DNA from: Candidatus Rariloculus versatilis
Lineage (GTDB): Bacteria; Pseudomonadota; Gammaproteobacteria; Steroidobacterales; Rariloculaceae
Assembly (NCBI GenBank): GCA_028278665.1
Contig: JAQAJI010000016.1
Location: 1 to 37,566 of the forward strand
Length of the DNA stretch: 37,566 bases
Direction: 5' to 3'
Positions 7,778 to 16,392 of the stretch are shown here, piece after piece (positions within the stretch are counted from its first letter, which is position 1; every line of letters starts with the position of its first letter). Below the pieces are notes generated by a model. It did not search any database. It saw only the letters and a list, made by a program, of their open reading frames with translations, and had not been told where the DNA came from. The translations under genes and the position numbers were made by a program.

Positions 7778-8704
7778 TTACAGGCGCCGTTCCAGTTCCT
7801 CGAGCTGCCGCAACAGGATGCCGGCCTGAGTGTAGACCTCGGTCGCGAAGATGTGTTTCGGCGCCGGTAGCTCGGGCCGGACCAGCGGCGCATTCATGAG
7901 TTCGACAAGCGCCGCCAGATCCGCGGTCAGCAGGCTCGCCACGTCAATGATGTGGCCGGGCGTGATGTCGTCGGGAATGTTGCGGCGCGTACTCAGGCCC
8001 GCGACCGGCAACCCGGCCTTTTCGGCCACGCGGATCAAGACGTCCATGCACTCCGTCAGCCGGCGGTAGACGTCGGCCGGGCGCCGGTAACCGTCGAACG
8101 GCGGCGCCTCGGGAACGGGCTCGGCGCCCGGATAGGTCGACAGCAGCGAAGCCGCGTAGGTGATCGACGTCGCGATCTCGTCAAAGACGTCGGAGTCGCC
8201 GATCGGCACGCCGAGCATGAGATTGAGCTGGCGGTTGATGTCGATGACGACGAGGAACACGCCGGTCGGAGACAGCGGCGCACCGCGCGGCACGATATCG
8301 ACCTGTTCGGTAATGCCGATCGCGTCGCCGACATGCCGGACCTGTTCAAGCGCATCCTCGAGCAGCGCATGCACATCACTCGGCTGGATGTCGCCGGAAG
8401 GCACGAGCCCGGTCGGCCGGGGCGAGGCGCCCGCCAACTCCCGGGCGAGCTGGTTGGCCTTGCGCAGCAGCAACTGGACCTGGAAGTACAGCTCGTTCTG
8501 GGTGATCGCCGATACCGGCAGGCGCGGACTGTCGTCGTAGGGCCGGCCCATGCGTTCGCGAACGAGCTCGAGCTCGTCGGCCAACTGGTTGGCGAGCGCA
8601 TAGACTGTCGCGTTATCGATGTCCTGCGACTGGGCGAGCGCGGGCGGCAGCGGCGCCAGCGCCACGAGCGCCGCGAGTATCGTCAAAGTCCTCGGAGTCC
8701 TCAT
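7778..8704 (-). CDS. exported helical protein of unknown function
   Basis: The 308-residue protein begins with a Sec signal peptide (MRTPRTLTILAALVAL to ALAQ), so it is probably periplasmic. The mature part is helix-rich with repeated patterns of Leu, Ala and acidic residues (VYALANQLADELELVRERMG, VQLLLRKANQLARELAG, TEVYTQAGILLRQLEELERRL); no catalytic motif is visible. I placed the start at 8704 because GGGAGA lies 5-10 bases upstream. It is co-directional with and 43 bp downstream of the DUF5916 gene, so the two may be cotranscribed. I do not recognise the family. Confidence 0.75.
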   Translation of the reverse strand: MRTPRTLTILAALVALAPLPPALAQSQDIDNATVYALANQLADELELVRERMGRPYDDSPRLPVSAITQNELYFQVQLLLRKANQLARELAGASPRPTGLVPSGDIQPSDVHALLEDALEQVRHVGDAIGITEQVDIVPRGAPLSPTGVFLVVIDINRQLNLMLGVPIGDSDVFDEIATSITYAASLLSTYPGAEPVPEAPPFDGYRRPADVYRRLTECMDVLIRVAEKAGLPVAGLSTRRNIPDDITPGHIIDVASLLTADLAALVELMNAPLVRPELPAPKHIFATEVYTQAGILLRQLEELERRL

Positions 8705-8747
8705 TTCGGTTCTCCCATCGTCGTCCGGCACGGTGCCAGGGCACCGG

Positions 8748-10946
8748 CTAGAAACGAAAAGTGTAGCTGTACTTGAGCGTCAGTTCAGAAAAGCTCGACT
8801 GGAAACTGTTGTCGCGGTCCGGGTCCGCGAGGTTGTGGTTCAGGACCAGAAAGGCCTCGCGCCCGGCACGAGGTATCCAGTGCAGCCGGCTGTTGATGCC
8901 GATGGTCTCGGACACGTTGTCGTATTGAATCAGGTTGATCCAGGACAGGGTCGACGAGAACACGGCCTCGAGAGTGACCCTCGCGATGCGCGTCACGAAG
9001 CTGCCGCCACGCAGGTCGATCTTGTTGTATTGATAGCTCACGTTGGTCCGGAAGTGCCGGGTCGGCCGCCAGTTGAAGAACGTGCCCGTGCCGATTCGTT
9101 CGCCGTCGTAGAAATTCCCGCTGTTCAGGAATACGCCCCCGCCGGCCGCGCGCTGGTTGCCTGCACGGAACGAGAGATCGATCGTATCGAAAGTGTAGAG
9201 CCCCGGCTCGATGACGATGCCGCTCGAGATCCGGAACGGCCTGCGCAGGCCTTCCCGCTCGCGCGACCAGCTCAGGCCGAAGGAGTCCTGCGAGTTCAGA
9301 TTCAGGTCGACGGCCCGGAACCTGAGCCCTTCGCTCTGGATCTCTCCGCTGTCCAGATAGTCGATGCGGTCGTAGTCGATGCCGGAAAACAACGTCCTGA
9401 CCGGACCGCTGCCTGGCCGCCAGGTATGGCCGACGTTGAACCTGAGCTGCTCGATGCCGGTGCGGCGTACGAAGCCCAGCGCCGGATTGTAGTTTTCCTC
9501 GATTCGAGTCATGCCGAAGCTGCCGCGCAGACCCGTGTTGCTCGGCACGCTTACGCGGAACCCGAACGCCGTGTCGTCACCGTCAAGCTCCTCGGACCTG
9601 GACTGCTGGAACCAGGCCACGCCGTCCAGGCCGCGGCCGCCGGCGAAGCGGCTGTTGAGAAAGCGGAAATCGACGCCGCCCACGCTGTTGTCGAGGTTCG
9701 ATCCCGGGTCGCCGTGAGTCACGATCATGCCGACGCTCGATTCCTCGAGAACGTTCGCGGCAACCCGTCCGACGAACGCCGTCGTGGCGTCAACGTCCCC
9801 GTAGGCTTCCTGCCGAACCGCAAGCGCCCCGACATCGAAGCGCCCGACCCGGCCCGACAGCTTGCCGCCGAAGTCGAGCGGCACTTCCTGACCCCGCGCA
9901 CTGATTCCGAGCCGCCTCGAGAAGAACGGCCGGCCGTCCTGCTCGAGGCGGCCGAACTGGAAGATGTCGACATCCTGCAGAAAGAAATCTCGCTGCTCGG
10001 GAAAGAAAAGGCTGAATCGCGTCAGGTTGACCTGCCGGCTGTCGACGTCCACGGCCGAAAAATCGGTATTCAAGGTCAGCGAGGCATTGAGCTGCGGCGT
10101 CACCTTGTAGAAGACGTCGAGCGACGGCTCCACGGCGCTGTTCGCCGGAATGGCGCCGAAGGCACGGCGTTCGCGGACGCTCGCGGTCGGCACGACATCG
10201 AGCCCCCTGCCCTGTTCGATCTGCGAGATTCCGCGAACCTCGCCCATTGAACTCAGGTCGGTACGCCGATTGCGCGACATCCAGGCAATGCTCTCGTTCT
10301 TGCGCTCGATGTTGCGCGTGAAGTTCATCCACCATCGATCGGCGCGAGGATCGAAGGAAATCGTCTTGAACGGAATCTCGATCTCGACGACCCAACCCTG
10401 CTCATCGATGCTCGCCGCCGCCTGCCAGATGCCGTCCCAGTCGAACTGCCGCTGGGTCGGTCCCTCGTAGATGCCGTCGTAGCGCACGCCGTTGGCGTTG
10501 ACGCCGAAGGCGTAGCCGCCGCGGCGCGTGTTGAACGGATCGATATGCACGAAGAAACGGTCGTCGGAGCCGATCGGCTGGTTCTGGCGCAGGATGCGGG
10601 CGTTGATCCGCGCAGGTTCGCTGTCGTGGAGCCGGGCGCCGATGTAAAGCGCATCGCGCCCGTAGAGCACGCGGACCTCGGTGCGCTCGCTGGGCTCGGC
10701 ATACTCGACCGGGTTCACCTGGTGCAGGTCGTCGATGATCGGTGCGCGCAGCCAGATCTCCTCGTTCATGACGCCGTCGATGACCGGCGGCTCGGCGGTT
10801 CGCTGGATGCGCACGGACTTGGCCATCTCGATGTCGGATGCGGGCTGCTGCGCGGACGCGCTCGGCGCCGCGCCCGCGGTCAGCAGGACAGCGAACACGA
10901 GCGCGGCGCTACGCCGCTGCGTCATCTGATCGTTCATGATGGTCAT
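8748..10946 (-). CDS. DUF5916 outer-membrane protein with N-terminal CBM9-like domain
   Basis: This 732-residue protein has a signal peptide (LVFAVLLTAGAAPSASA). A CBM9-like domain follows (PPVIDGVMNEEIWLRAP, VLYGRDALYIGARLHD, DDRFFVHIDPF, WVVEIEIPFKTISF), then a long beta-strand-rich region typical of DUF5916 (LTLNTDFSAVDVDSRQVNLT, RFSLFFPEQRDFF). It ends in aromatic Phe (KYSYTFRF), as in outer-membrane beta-barrels. A role in carbohydrate or ligand binding at the outer membrane is family-based inference. The frame stays open to 11417, but that extension runs antisense through the aldo/keto reductase start and encodes nothing recognisable. The start at 10946 is one of three closely spaced ATGs, none with a strong ribosome-binding site. 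Confidence 0.88.
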   Translation of the reverse strand: MTIMNDQMTQRRSAALVFAVLLTAGAAPSASAQQPASDIEMAKSVRIQRTAEPPVIDGVMNEEIWLRAPIIDDLHQVNPVEYAEPSERTEVRVLYGRDALYIGARLHDSEPARINARILRQNQPIGSDDRFFVHIDPFNTRRGGYAFGVNANGVRYDGIYEGPTQRQFDWDGIWQAAASIDEQGWVVEIEIPFKTISFDPRADRWWMNFTRNIERKNESIAWMSRNRRTDLSSMGEVRGISQIEQGRGLDVVPTASVRERRAFGAIPANSAVEPSLDVFYKVTPQLNASLTLNTDFSAVDVDSRQVNLTRFSLFFPEQRDFFLQDVDIFQFGRLEQDGRPFFSRRLGISARGQEVPLDFGGKLSGRVGRFDVGALAVRQEAYGDVDATTAFVGRVAANVLEESSVGMIVTHGDPGSNLDNSVGGVDFRFLNSRFAGGRGLDGVAWFQQSRSEELDGDDTAFGFRVSVPSNTGLRGSFGMTRIEENYNPALGFVRRTGIEQLRFNVGHTWRPGSGPVRTLFSGIDYDRIDYLDSGEIQSEGLRFRAVDLNLNSQDSFGLSWSREREGLRRPFRISSGIVIEPGLYTFDTIDLSFRAGNQRAAGGGVFLNSGNFYDGERIGTGTFFNWRPTRHFRTNVSYQYNKIDLRGGSFVTRIARVTLEAVFSSTLSWINLIQYDNVSETIGINSRLHWIPRAGREAFLVLNHNLADPDRDNSFQSSFSELTLKYSYTFRF

Positions 10947-11268
10947 GCGGGTCGAGCGGCGAGACGGTGACCGGGCCCGAGCCGCGGCGAGAAGCCGACC
11001 CGGAGATTGCTTGAGACGGACTCCGGGCACACAGAGGCGCCGGTCGGCCATGACGTCGTTTGCGGTCGAACGGACGACGAGATCAGGGGTCCGGCAGCGC
11101 CGCCTGCCGATGTATCCGGCGATCTCCCCGCCGCCGGTAATGAGGCTCGGCATGATACACCAATACGGGCCGGCCGATTCGCGGAATTCGTTGCGCGACG
11201 CGGGCGAATGACTATCCTTGCCATCGTTGCTGCTACCCTTGCAGCCCGGATCGAGGAGGAAGTTCGCC
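10947..11268. promoter_or_regulatory. divergent intergenic region
   Basis: This 322-bp gap separates the minus-strand DUF5916 gene from the plus-strand exported oxidoreductase cluster, so promoters for both must lie here. I see no convincing -10/-35 pair. The only clear element is GAGGAGGAA at about 11253-11261, the ribosome-binding site of the reductase. Confidence 0.5.
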
Positions 11269-12175
11269 ATGCCAATGACACGACGCGATGTACTGGGGGC
11301 CGGAGCGGGCGCCGCAGTGACCCTGGGGACAGCAAAACTGTTCGCGCAATCGGGGGATCCGCTTTTCAAACTCATCCCCTCCAGCGGCGAGATGATCCCG
11401 CCTATCGGCATCGGCACGAACCGCTACGGGGTCGGCGAATCCGAGGACGAGCGCGCCCCGCTGCGCGCGACGATGGCGCGGTTCGTCGAACTCGGGGGCC
11501 GGGTCATGGATACCGCCGCGGCCTATGGCACATCGGAAGCCGTGATCGGCGACCTCGCGACGGAACTCGGCATACGCAACGATCTCTTTCTCGCTACCAA
11601 GACTGATATCAGGGGCCGGATTCGGGGCGTTGACGGTTTTCGCAATTCCTTCGAGCGGCTCAGGACCGAGCAGATCGATCTCATGATGGTGCATCAGCTC
11701 GTCAATACCGACACGGAACTGCCGCTGCTGCGGGAGTGGAAGGCGGCCCGACGCTTCCGCTACATCGGCGCGTCGGTGTCCTCGCGCGACCAGCACGGGG
11801 AGATGGAGCAGTTCATGCTGGCCGAGGATGTCGACTTCGTGCAGTTCAACTACTCGCTCGGCGACCGAGACGCGGCCGAGCGCCTGCTGCCGACGGCGGC
11901 CGACCGCGGCATCGCCGTGATGATCAACCTGCCCTTCCGGGGCGCGCGGCGGTCGCTCTTCAACGTCGTCGAAGGCCAGGAGCTGCCCGAGTGGGCGGCC
12001 GGGTTCGACTGCGCGAGCTGGGCGCAGTTCTTCCTCAAGTACATCGTCTCGCACCCGGCCGTGACGGTCGCCATCCCCGGCACGCGGCAGGTCCGCCACG
12101 TCGAGGACAACTTCGGCGCCGCGCGGGGCCGTCTGCCGGCGCCGGCAGGAGGAGCTGTTCGACAGCCTGGCCTGA
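11269..12175 (+). CDS. exported aldo/keto reductase with frameshifted C-terminus
   Basis: A twin-arginine-type leader (TRRDVLGAGAGAAVTLG to FAQ) precedes an aldo/keto reductase domain with the full tetrad: Asp81 and Tyr86 (MDTAAAYG), Lys111 (LATKT) and His142 (MMVHQL). The cofactor end is recognisable (VAIPGTRQVRHVEDNFGAARGRLP). A strong ribosome-binding site (GAGGAGG) fixes the start. After GRLP the frame runs on to 12405 with a Pro/Arg/Cys-rich tail unlike the family. A shift of one base near 12135-12150 instead gives QEELFDSLA and a stop at 12175, the expected family ending. A real frameshift or a sequencing error is therefore likely; as sequenced the protein would be about 378 residues. 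It is the first of three exported enzymes on this strand. Confidence 0.82.
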
Positions 12176-12398
12176 GCCGCGCGTCCCGTCGCGCCGATCC
12201 GGCCGCTTGCGAGGCTCCGGCCTGCCGGAACACCTGTCGCCGAACGCCGCATATTGCTCGAGGTCGCGGTCGATCCGATTACCGAAAGGAACGGTACGCG
12301 CGACATCCGCCTCGCTTTCCCCTGGCCGCTTGCCCGAATCCCTTTGCGGGAGTAGTCTCGTATTCGAACAGACAAGCAGCAGACACGGGGGAACTATC

Positions 12399-13100
12399 AT
12401 GGTAACGAAGCGACGGTTTCTGCACGGCATGACGATCGGTGCTGCGGCATTCACGGTTCCCGGCGCATTCGCGGCCACGCTGACGGAAACGGCGCGAACG
12501 GGCGACGGGCCCTTCTATCCCGACCGCATGCCGCTGGATACCGACAACGACCTGCTGATCATCAACGACAACATCACGCCGGCCATCGGCGAGATCACGC
12601 ATCTCACGGGCAGGCTGCTCGGGCCGAGCGGCAGCCCCGTGCGCAACGCGTTCATCGAGATCTGGCAGTCCGACATGCACGGCTCGTACATCCATACCGA
12701 GGGGCGGCACGACGGCAGGCTCGACACGAACTTCCAGGGTTACGGGCGCTTTCTGACCGACGCCGAGGGGCGCTACTACTTCCGCACGATCAAGCCCACT
12801 TCGTACACGCTCGGCGGAACGTTCCGCGCGGCGCACATCCACGTCGCGGTCAGCAAGTCGGGGCAACGCATCATGGCAACCCAGGCGCTCGTCAAGGGCC
12901 ACGTTGACAACGCGCGCGACCGCATCCTGCGTCGGGTCGGCGATCCGGCCGCGCTCGAGACGCTCATGGTCGAGTACCATCCGCTGCCGGGTTCGAGGAT
13001 CGGCGAACTCACGGCCAACTTCGACATCGTGCTCGGCCGCACGCCCGAGGAACGCGAGGACGGCACCCTCGGCGGCATCGGCGAACCGCCGCGCGCTTAG
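12399..13100 (+). CDS. exported intradiol ring-cleavage dioxygenase-like protein
   Basis: The 233-residue protein resembles the beta chain of protocatechuate 3,4-dioxygenase. The likely iron ligands are present: Tyr97 (IEIWQSDMHGSY), Tyr136 (IKPTSYT), His146 and His148 (RAAHIHVAVS). The 39-residue Tyr-Tyr spacing matches the beta-chain pair; the second Tyr-to-His loop is about three residues shorter. The N-terminus (TKRRFLHGMTIGAAAFTVPG to FAA) is a twin-arginine-like signal, so the metalloenzyme would act outside the cytoplasm, unlike classical cytosolic dioxygenases. The start has GGGGGAA directly upstream. Substrate is unknown. It lies 223 bp downstream of the reductase's likely stop. Confidence 0.87.
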   Translation: MVTKRRFLHGMTIGAAAFTVPGAFAATLTETARTGDGPFYPDRMPLDTDNDLLIINDNITPAIGEITHLTGRLLGPSGSPVRNAFIEIWQSDMHGSYIHTEGRHDGRLDTNFQGYGRFLTDAEGRYYFRTIKPTSYTLGGTFRAAHIHVAVSKSGQRIMATQALVKGHVDNARDRILRRVGDPAALETLMVEYHPLPGSRIGELTANFDIVLGRTPEEREDGTLGGIGEPPRA

Positions 13101-13203
13101 GCGCCTGCGCCGCAGGCTCCCGGAAGTTCTCGCAGCGGGCTCGCTGCGCTGTCGCGCAAGGGCCGTATTTCCATGCCATCCGGCGGCGCAGGCTCCCGGC
13201 AGC
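13101..13203. repeat. REP-like palindromic spacer
   Basis: The gap between the dioxygenase and VOC genes contains the hairpin GCCTGCGCCGCAGGC at 13103-13117 and a second CGGCGCAGGCTCCCGGC copy near 13185. The motif GCGCAGGCTCC also occurs at about 35168, beside another gene end, so it is a dispersed palindromic element that may also act as a terminator. Confidence 0.5.
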
Positions 13204-13294
13204 CCGCCGCGGCGAAAATAACGACGATCACTGACGGCAACATGTCTGCGCGTCAGCCGCAATGGCTGAACGCCGGACCCGACAGGAGGCTTCC

Positions 13295-14083
13295 ATGAGA
13301 AATCGATTCCGTCTCCCGGCTGTTCTGACCGCATTGTCGACGGTTCCCGGCCTTGCGTTCGCGCAGAGCACGTTCACCCATGTGCACATGCGCGTGCCGG
13401 ATGTCGAAGCCGCGGCCGACTGGTACGGAGAACTCATCGGCGGCGAAGTGAGACCGGGCGGACCCGGGTTTTTCGTCGTGCAATCGAACGGATTCATCGG
13501 CACGATGCCGAACGAGGGCAACGCCGGGGCGAGCAACGAAACCGCGATCGACCACGTCGGCTTCGGCGTCGACTACCTGGACGCGGCGGTCGAACGGGCC
13601 AGACAGCTCGGCGCCCGCATCGACGAGGAACCGCGACCCGGCATCACGGCCCCGCTGATCGCTTTCATCGAGGATCCCTGGGGCGCGCGAATCGAACTCA
13701 TGCAGGATGCCGAACAACCCCGGATCAACCACGTGCATCTCTACGTCGCCGACAAGGACGGTGTACGCGACTGGTTCCTGGACATTTTCGGCGGCGAATT
13801 CGTGCCCGAGCGGGGCGGCGACAACTTCCACTGCATCGTCTACGGGAATCTGTGGGTGCAGATCAGCGAAGTTGCACAGGGAGAGCGGGCGCCGAGCCGC
13901 GGCCGCTCGCTCGATCACATCGGTTTCCGGGTCTCCGAATCGCTGACCGACTTCGCGACGCGCATCGAGGCGACCGGCTACCCGCCCTACCTGATCCGGC
14001 CGAACCCGCCGGGCTCGGACCTGCTCTTCTTCGAGGGGCCGGGCGGCGTGCACTTCGAGATCGTGGAGGCGACGACTCAATAG
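13295..14083 (+). CDS. exported tandem VOC (glyoxalase/extradiol dioxygenase-fold) protein
   Basis: The 262-residue protein starts with a signal peptide (RLPAVLTALSTVPGLAFAQ), then has two vicinal-oxygen-chelate domains. Domain 1 spans about residues 26-145 (THVHMRVPDVEAAADWYGEL, DHVGFGV, GARIELM); domain 2 about 150-260 (NHVHLYVADKDGVRDWF, LDHIGFRV, GVHFEIVEA). His and Glu residues at canonical metal-ligand positions are kept in both halves, so a metal-dependent lyase, isomerase or dioxygenase activity is possible. The start is fixed by AGGAGG six bases upstream of the ATG. Its 3' end overlaps the convergent PIN toxin gene by 7 bp. Confidence 0.85.
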   Translation: MRNRFRLPAVLTALSTVPGLAFAQSTFTHVHMRVPDVEAAADWYGELIGGEVRPGGPGFFVVQSNGFIGTMPNEGNAGASNETAIDHVGFGVDYLDAAVERARQLGARIDEEPRPGITAPLIAFIEDPWGARIELMQDAEQPRINHVHLYVADKDGVRDWFLDIFGGEFVPERGGDNFHCIVYGNLWVQISEVAQGERAPSRGRSLDHIGFRVSESLTDFATRIEATGYPPYLIRPNPPGSDLLFFEGPGGVHFEIVEATTQ

Positions 14084-14487
14084 CGGCGCAAGCCCGAGTC
14101 CAGAAACACCCGGGGCGTAACCACGCGAACGCCCTGGCGGCGGTCGTGGGGAAAGTGCTTCAAGTTGCCGGTCACGAGGAATTCGGCCATCGCCGCTGCG
14201 GCAACTTCCAGGAACGGCTCATCGTCCGGGTCGGGCAACCGGAGGGGCAGCGGCTTGGCGGAAACCAGTTCTCCGCCGGCGCGAATCTGCGCCATGAGCG
14301 CCATGACCTCTTCTTCGGCGAACGGGAAAGCCGGACGCCGCAATACCGCGTTGTATTCGGCGAGTATTCTGGAGTCATGGCAGGAACGTAAGCTGCCTGC
14401 AGTTATCAGACCGACGATGATACCCGGCGGACCGAACGGTGAGAGCAGGCCGAAGATAAGTACATTGGTGTCGATCACGACCCTCAT
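14077..14487 (-). CDS. PIN-domain toxin of a type II toxin-antitoxin pair
   Basis: This 136-residue PIN-domain ribonuclease has VIDTNVLIFG with the first catalytic Asp, the mid-domain acidic ILAEYNAVL, and PDPDDEPFLEVA. It ends with VTGNLKHFP, the Asn-containing form common in this PIN subgroup. Such toxins cleave RNA when the antitoxin is lost. It follows its antitoxin gene with a 4-bp overlap, the normal layout. Confidence 0.9.
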   Translation of the reverse strand: MRVVIDTNVLIFGLLSPFGPPGIIVGLITAGSLRSCHDSRILAEYNAVLRRPAFPFAEEEVMALMAQIRAGGELVSAKPLPLRLPDPDDEPFLEVAAAAMAEFLVTGNLKHFPHDRRQGVRVVTPRVFLDSGLRRY

Positions 14488-14771
14488 TTGCGCCGCTGAT
14501 GCCGCGCGGCCTGGATTTCCGAATTGACGTCTTCAAGAGTCAAGCGGTCGGCGCCGCTCTCCCGGGCGCGTTCCTGCATCGCCGCGACCGCCAGTTGCGC
14601 GCGGGCCTGCCGCAGAGCCGTCAACGACGCTTCCAGCGTCGGCGCGGTGGTCGCCGACAGCACGGCGATCGGCTTGCCGTTCGAGGTCACGACCAGGTCC
14701 TTTTCCTCGCGCAGGGCATCCCAGACGGCAGCGGAGCGGGTACGCAATTCGCGAACGCTTACAAAGTCCAT
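14484..14771 (-). CDS. Phd/YefM-type antitoxin
   Basis: The 95-residue protein has the Phd/YefM pattern: VSVRELRTRSAAVWDALREE, then LVVTSNGKPIAVLSA, and a charged helical C-terminus that would wrap the toxin. It should bind its own promoter and neutralise the PIN toxin encoded 4 bp overlapping downstream. Its -1 region carries palindromic sequence suitable as an operator. Confidence 0.9.
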   Translation of the reverse strand: MDFVSVRELRTRSAAVWDALREEKDLVVTSNGKPIAVLSATTAPTLEASLTALRQARAQLAVAAMQERARESGADRLTLEDVNSEIQAARHQRRK

Positions 14772-14792
14772 ATCGATACTCCAGCCATCATT

Positions 14793-14815
14793 CGTATACG
14801 CGACTGTGTGCGTAT
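14793..14815. promoter_or_regulatory. palindromic putative operator of the PIN/Phd pair
   Basis: A perfect 8-bp palindrome CGTATACG (14793-14800) overlaps an inverted repeat, ATACGC, 8 bases, GCGTAT (14796-14815), about 25-45 bp upstream of the antitoxin start. This position fits autoregulation by the antitoxin complex; binding is inferred. Confidence 0.5.
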
Positions 14816-14950
14816 TTGTGACTCACGGTCAACAATCGTTTTTCACCTGTCAGGTCTTCTCCGCCGCATTGCAGCGAAACCGTCGGGCGCCTTGAGCACT
14901 GACAACCGATGGCGGGTCGGCATCGCGCGTTTCTCCGGTTTCAGGAACGC

Positions 14951-15667
14951 CTACAGCGCCTCAAGCTGGCGCGCGAGTTCGTCGATGTCGGGCTCCGCGT
15001 CGCCCGGACCGAGGTTGATGCACACCCAGGGACGGATCTCTTCGTGCGGCGCCCAGATCCAGTCGCGAGAGAGAGTAAAGGTTTCGGTGTAGTTGACGGG
15101 GTCGTCGACGAGGACTTCAAGCACGAGATCGTCCCCGCCGGGTACGCGCCGATATCGCTCCGTGATACGGCCTTCCGTACTCAGCGGATAACCGCGATTG
15201 TTGAAGAGATAGCCGCCCGCCATGTGAGTGGTCTCGATCGTCAATACGTCGCCTTCCCAGCGCCCGACCGAATGCCCGAGTCCGTTCGGCTCGGGGTCCG
15301 CAGGCAGGGCGCCGTCGAGCGGTATCGAGCGCACGACATTGGCGCGCTCGAAGCGCAGCACGATGACGCCGTCAGCTTCGCTGATCTGCATGGGGTTGGC
15401 CGACCACAGCACGCCCGGCACGGTATCCGGCGCGCAGTCGTCAATGGCGCGCGGGGCGAACTCGAGCGCGCCATAGGCTTCGAACGCACGCTCGCCTGCC
15501 GCCGTGTACGGGTAGGGATCAGGTTGGGAGACCTCCGGCACGCCGATAAAGGGCGCCGCTTCGTATATCCCCGACAGATCGGGGGCGGCGCCTGCGTCCT
15601 CCTGAGCGCTCAGGGGCGTATGAAGCGTCACTGCGGCAACAAGCGAAAACAACGTCGACGTTCGCAT
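14951..15667 (-). CDS. exported protein of the GHSVGRWEG family (DUF6152 partner)
   Basis: The 238-residue protein has a signal peptide (STLFSLVAAVTLHTPLSAQ) and a motif set shared with the proteins encoded at 16867 and 35179. The set is LSGIYEAAP near the N-terminus, a central NPMQISEADGVIVLRFE, LGHSVGRWEGDVLTIETTHM, and a final DDPVNYTETFTLSRDW. No catalytic signature is recognised; it is probably beta-rich and periplasmic. The start at 15667 is supported by AGGAG. It is the last gene of a four-gene operon, 43 bp downstream of a DUF6152 gene. Confidence 0.8.
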   Translation of the reverse strand: MRTSTLFSLVAAVTLHTPLSAQEDAGAAPDLSGIYEAAPFIGVPEVSQPDPYPYTAAGERAFEAYGALEFAPRAIDDCAPDTVPGVLWSANPMQISEADGVIVLRFERANVVRSIPLDGALPADPEPNGLGHSVGRWEGDVLTIETTHMAGGYLFNNRGYPLSTEGRITERYRRVPGGDDLVLEVLVDDPVNYTETFTLSRDWIWAPHEEIRPWVCINLGPGDAEPDIDELARQLEAL

Positions 15668-15710
15668 CGAAAACTCTCCTGCACGGTCCCGTGCGTGCTT
15701 CTCGTTACGC

Positions 15711-16331
15711 CTAGCGGGTCGTCTCCGGCTCAATGGGCATCACGTAGCCCATCGGGCCGGGAAACTCCTCCGCGAGCGCGCGTTCCGCCTCGGCGTCGAT
15801 CCTGAAGCACTCGGTTCGCTGGAAGCTCTGGTCGATGATGCCGCAGGTCGGCAACCGTTCGCGCAGTCGGCGCATGACCGGCGTATCGCCGCGGATGCCG
15901 TAGGAAACGAGCAGTCGTGCGGCTCCGCCCTCGCCTTTCCCGGGCATGAGCAGGGCCCTGATCCGCGCGCGGCCGGGCGTGCGGGACCTGTAGGTCGCGA
16001 CGCTGACCGGGTCGCCGGGATCGAGCATGTCGTCGCTCCAGCCCTCGCGTGCGAGCTGCGAAGCGGGGCTGAGCTCGATGAGCCAGCCTTCGTTTTCGCC
16101 GGCCTCGTCCGGAACATCGACGATCAGTGCACCGTGCGGGTTCAGGATGCGGAACACTCTGACCGTGCCCTCGAGCACCTCGATGACCTCCTCGCCATCC
16201 TCGGTCAAGAGCGCCGGGAATGAGTGATGCGCGGCGCCGGGCAGCGTCCAGGCCGCGAGCGTGCCAAGCAACACCGCGGTCGTCAGCCTGCGTAATGCGT
16301 GCACGGACACGCCCAGTCGGAAATCGCTCAT
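15711..16331 (-). CDS. DUF6152-like exported protein (longer form)
   Basis: The 206-residue protein has a signal peptide ending TLPGAA, then HHSFPALL at residues 35-42, and the family core EGTVRVFRILNPHGALIVDV with NPH at 64-66. LDPGDPVSVATYRSR follows, a binding-type beta segment. A C-terminal extension of about 80 residues carries two Cys (LPTCGII, RTECFRI) absent from the two shorter paralogues here. The predicted mature protein would begin with His-His. Function is unknown. GGGAG lies just upstream of the ATG at 16331, and the gene sits 61 bp after another DUF6152 gene. Confidence 0.82.
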   Translation of the reverse strand: MSDFRLGVSVHALRRLTTAVLLGTLAAWTLPGAAHHSFPALLTEDGEEVIEVLEGTVRVFRILNPHGALIVDVPDEAGENEGWLIELSPASQLAREGWSDDMLDPGDPVSVATYRSRTPGRARIRALLMPGKGEGGAARLLVSYGIRGDTPVMRRLRERLPTCGIIDQSFQRTECFRIDAEAERALAEEFPGPMGYVMPIEPETTR

Positions 16332-16392
16332 CGTCGGTCTCCCTTCGCACACGCTTTTTCGCCAGTTGCCGGACGCTGTACGGAATGCCCGT

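Noticed and set aside
10947-11417. A 157-residue N-terminal extension of the DUF5916 protein
   Set aside because: It runs through the divergent promoter region and the start of the reductase gene, and would bury the signal peptide inside the protein.
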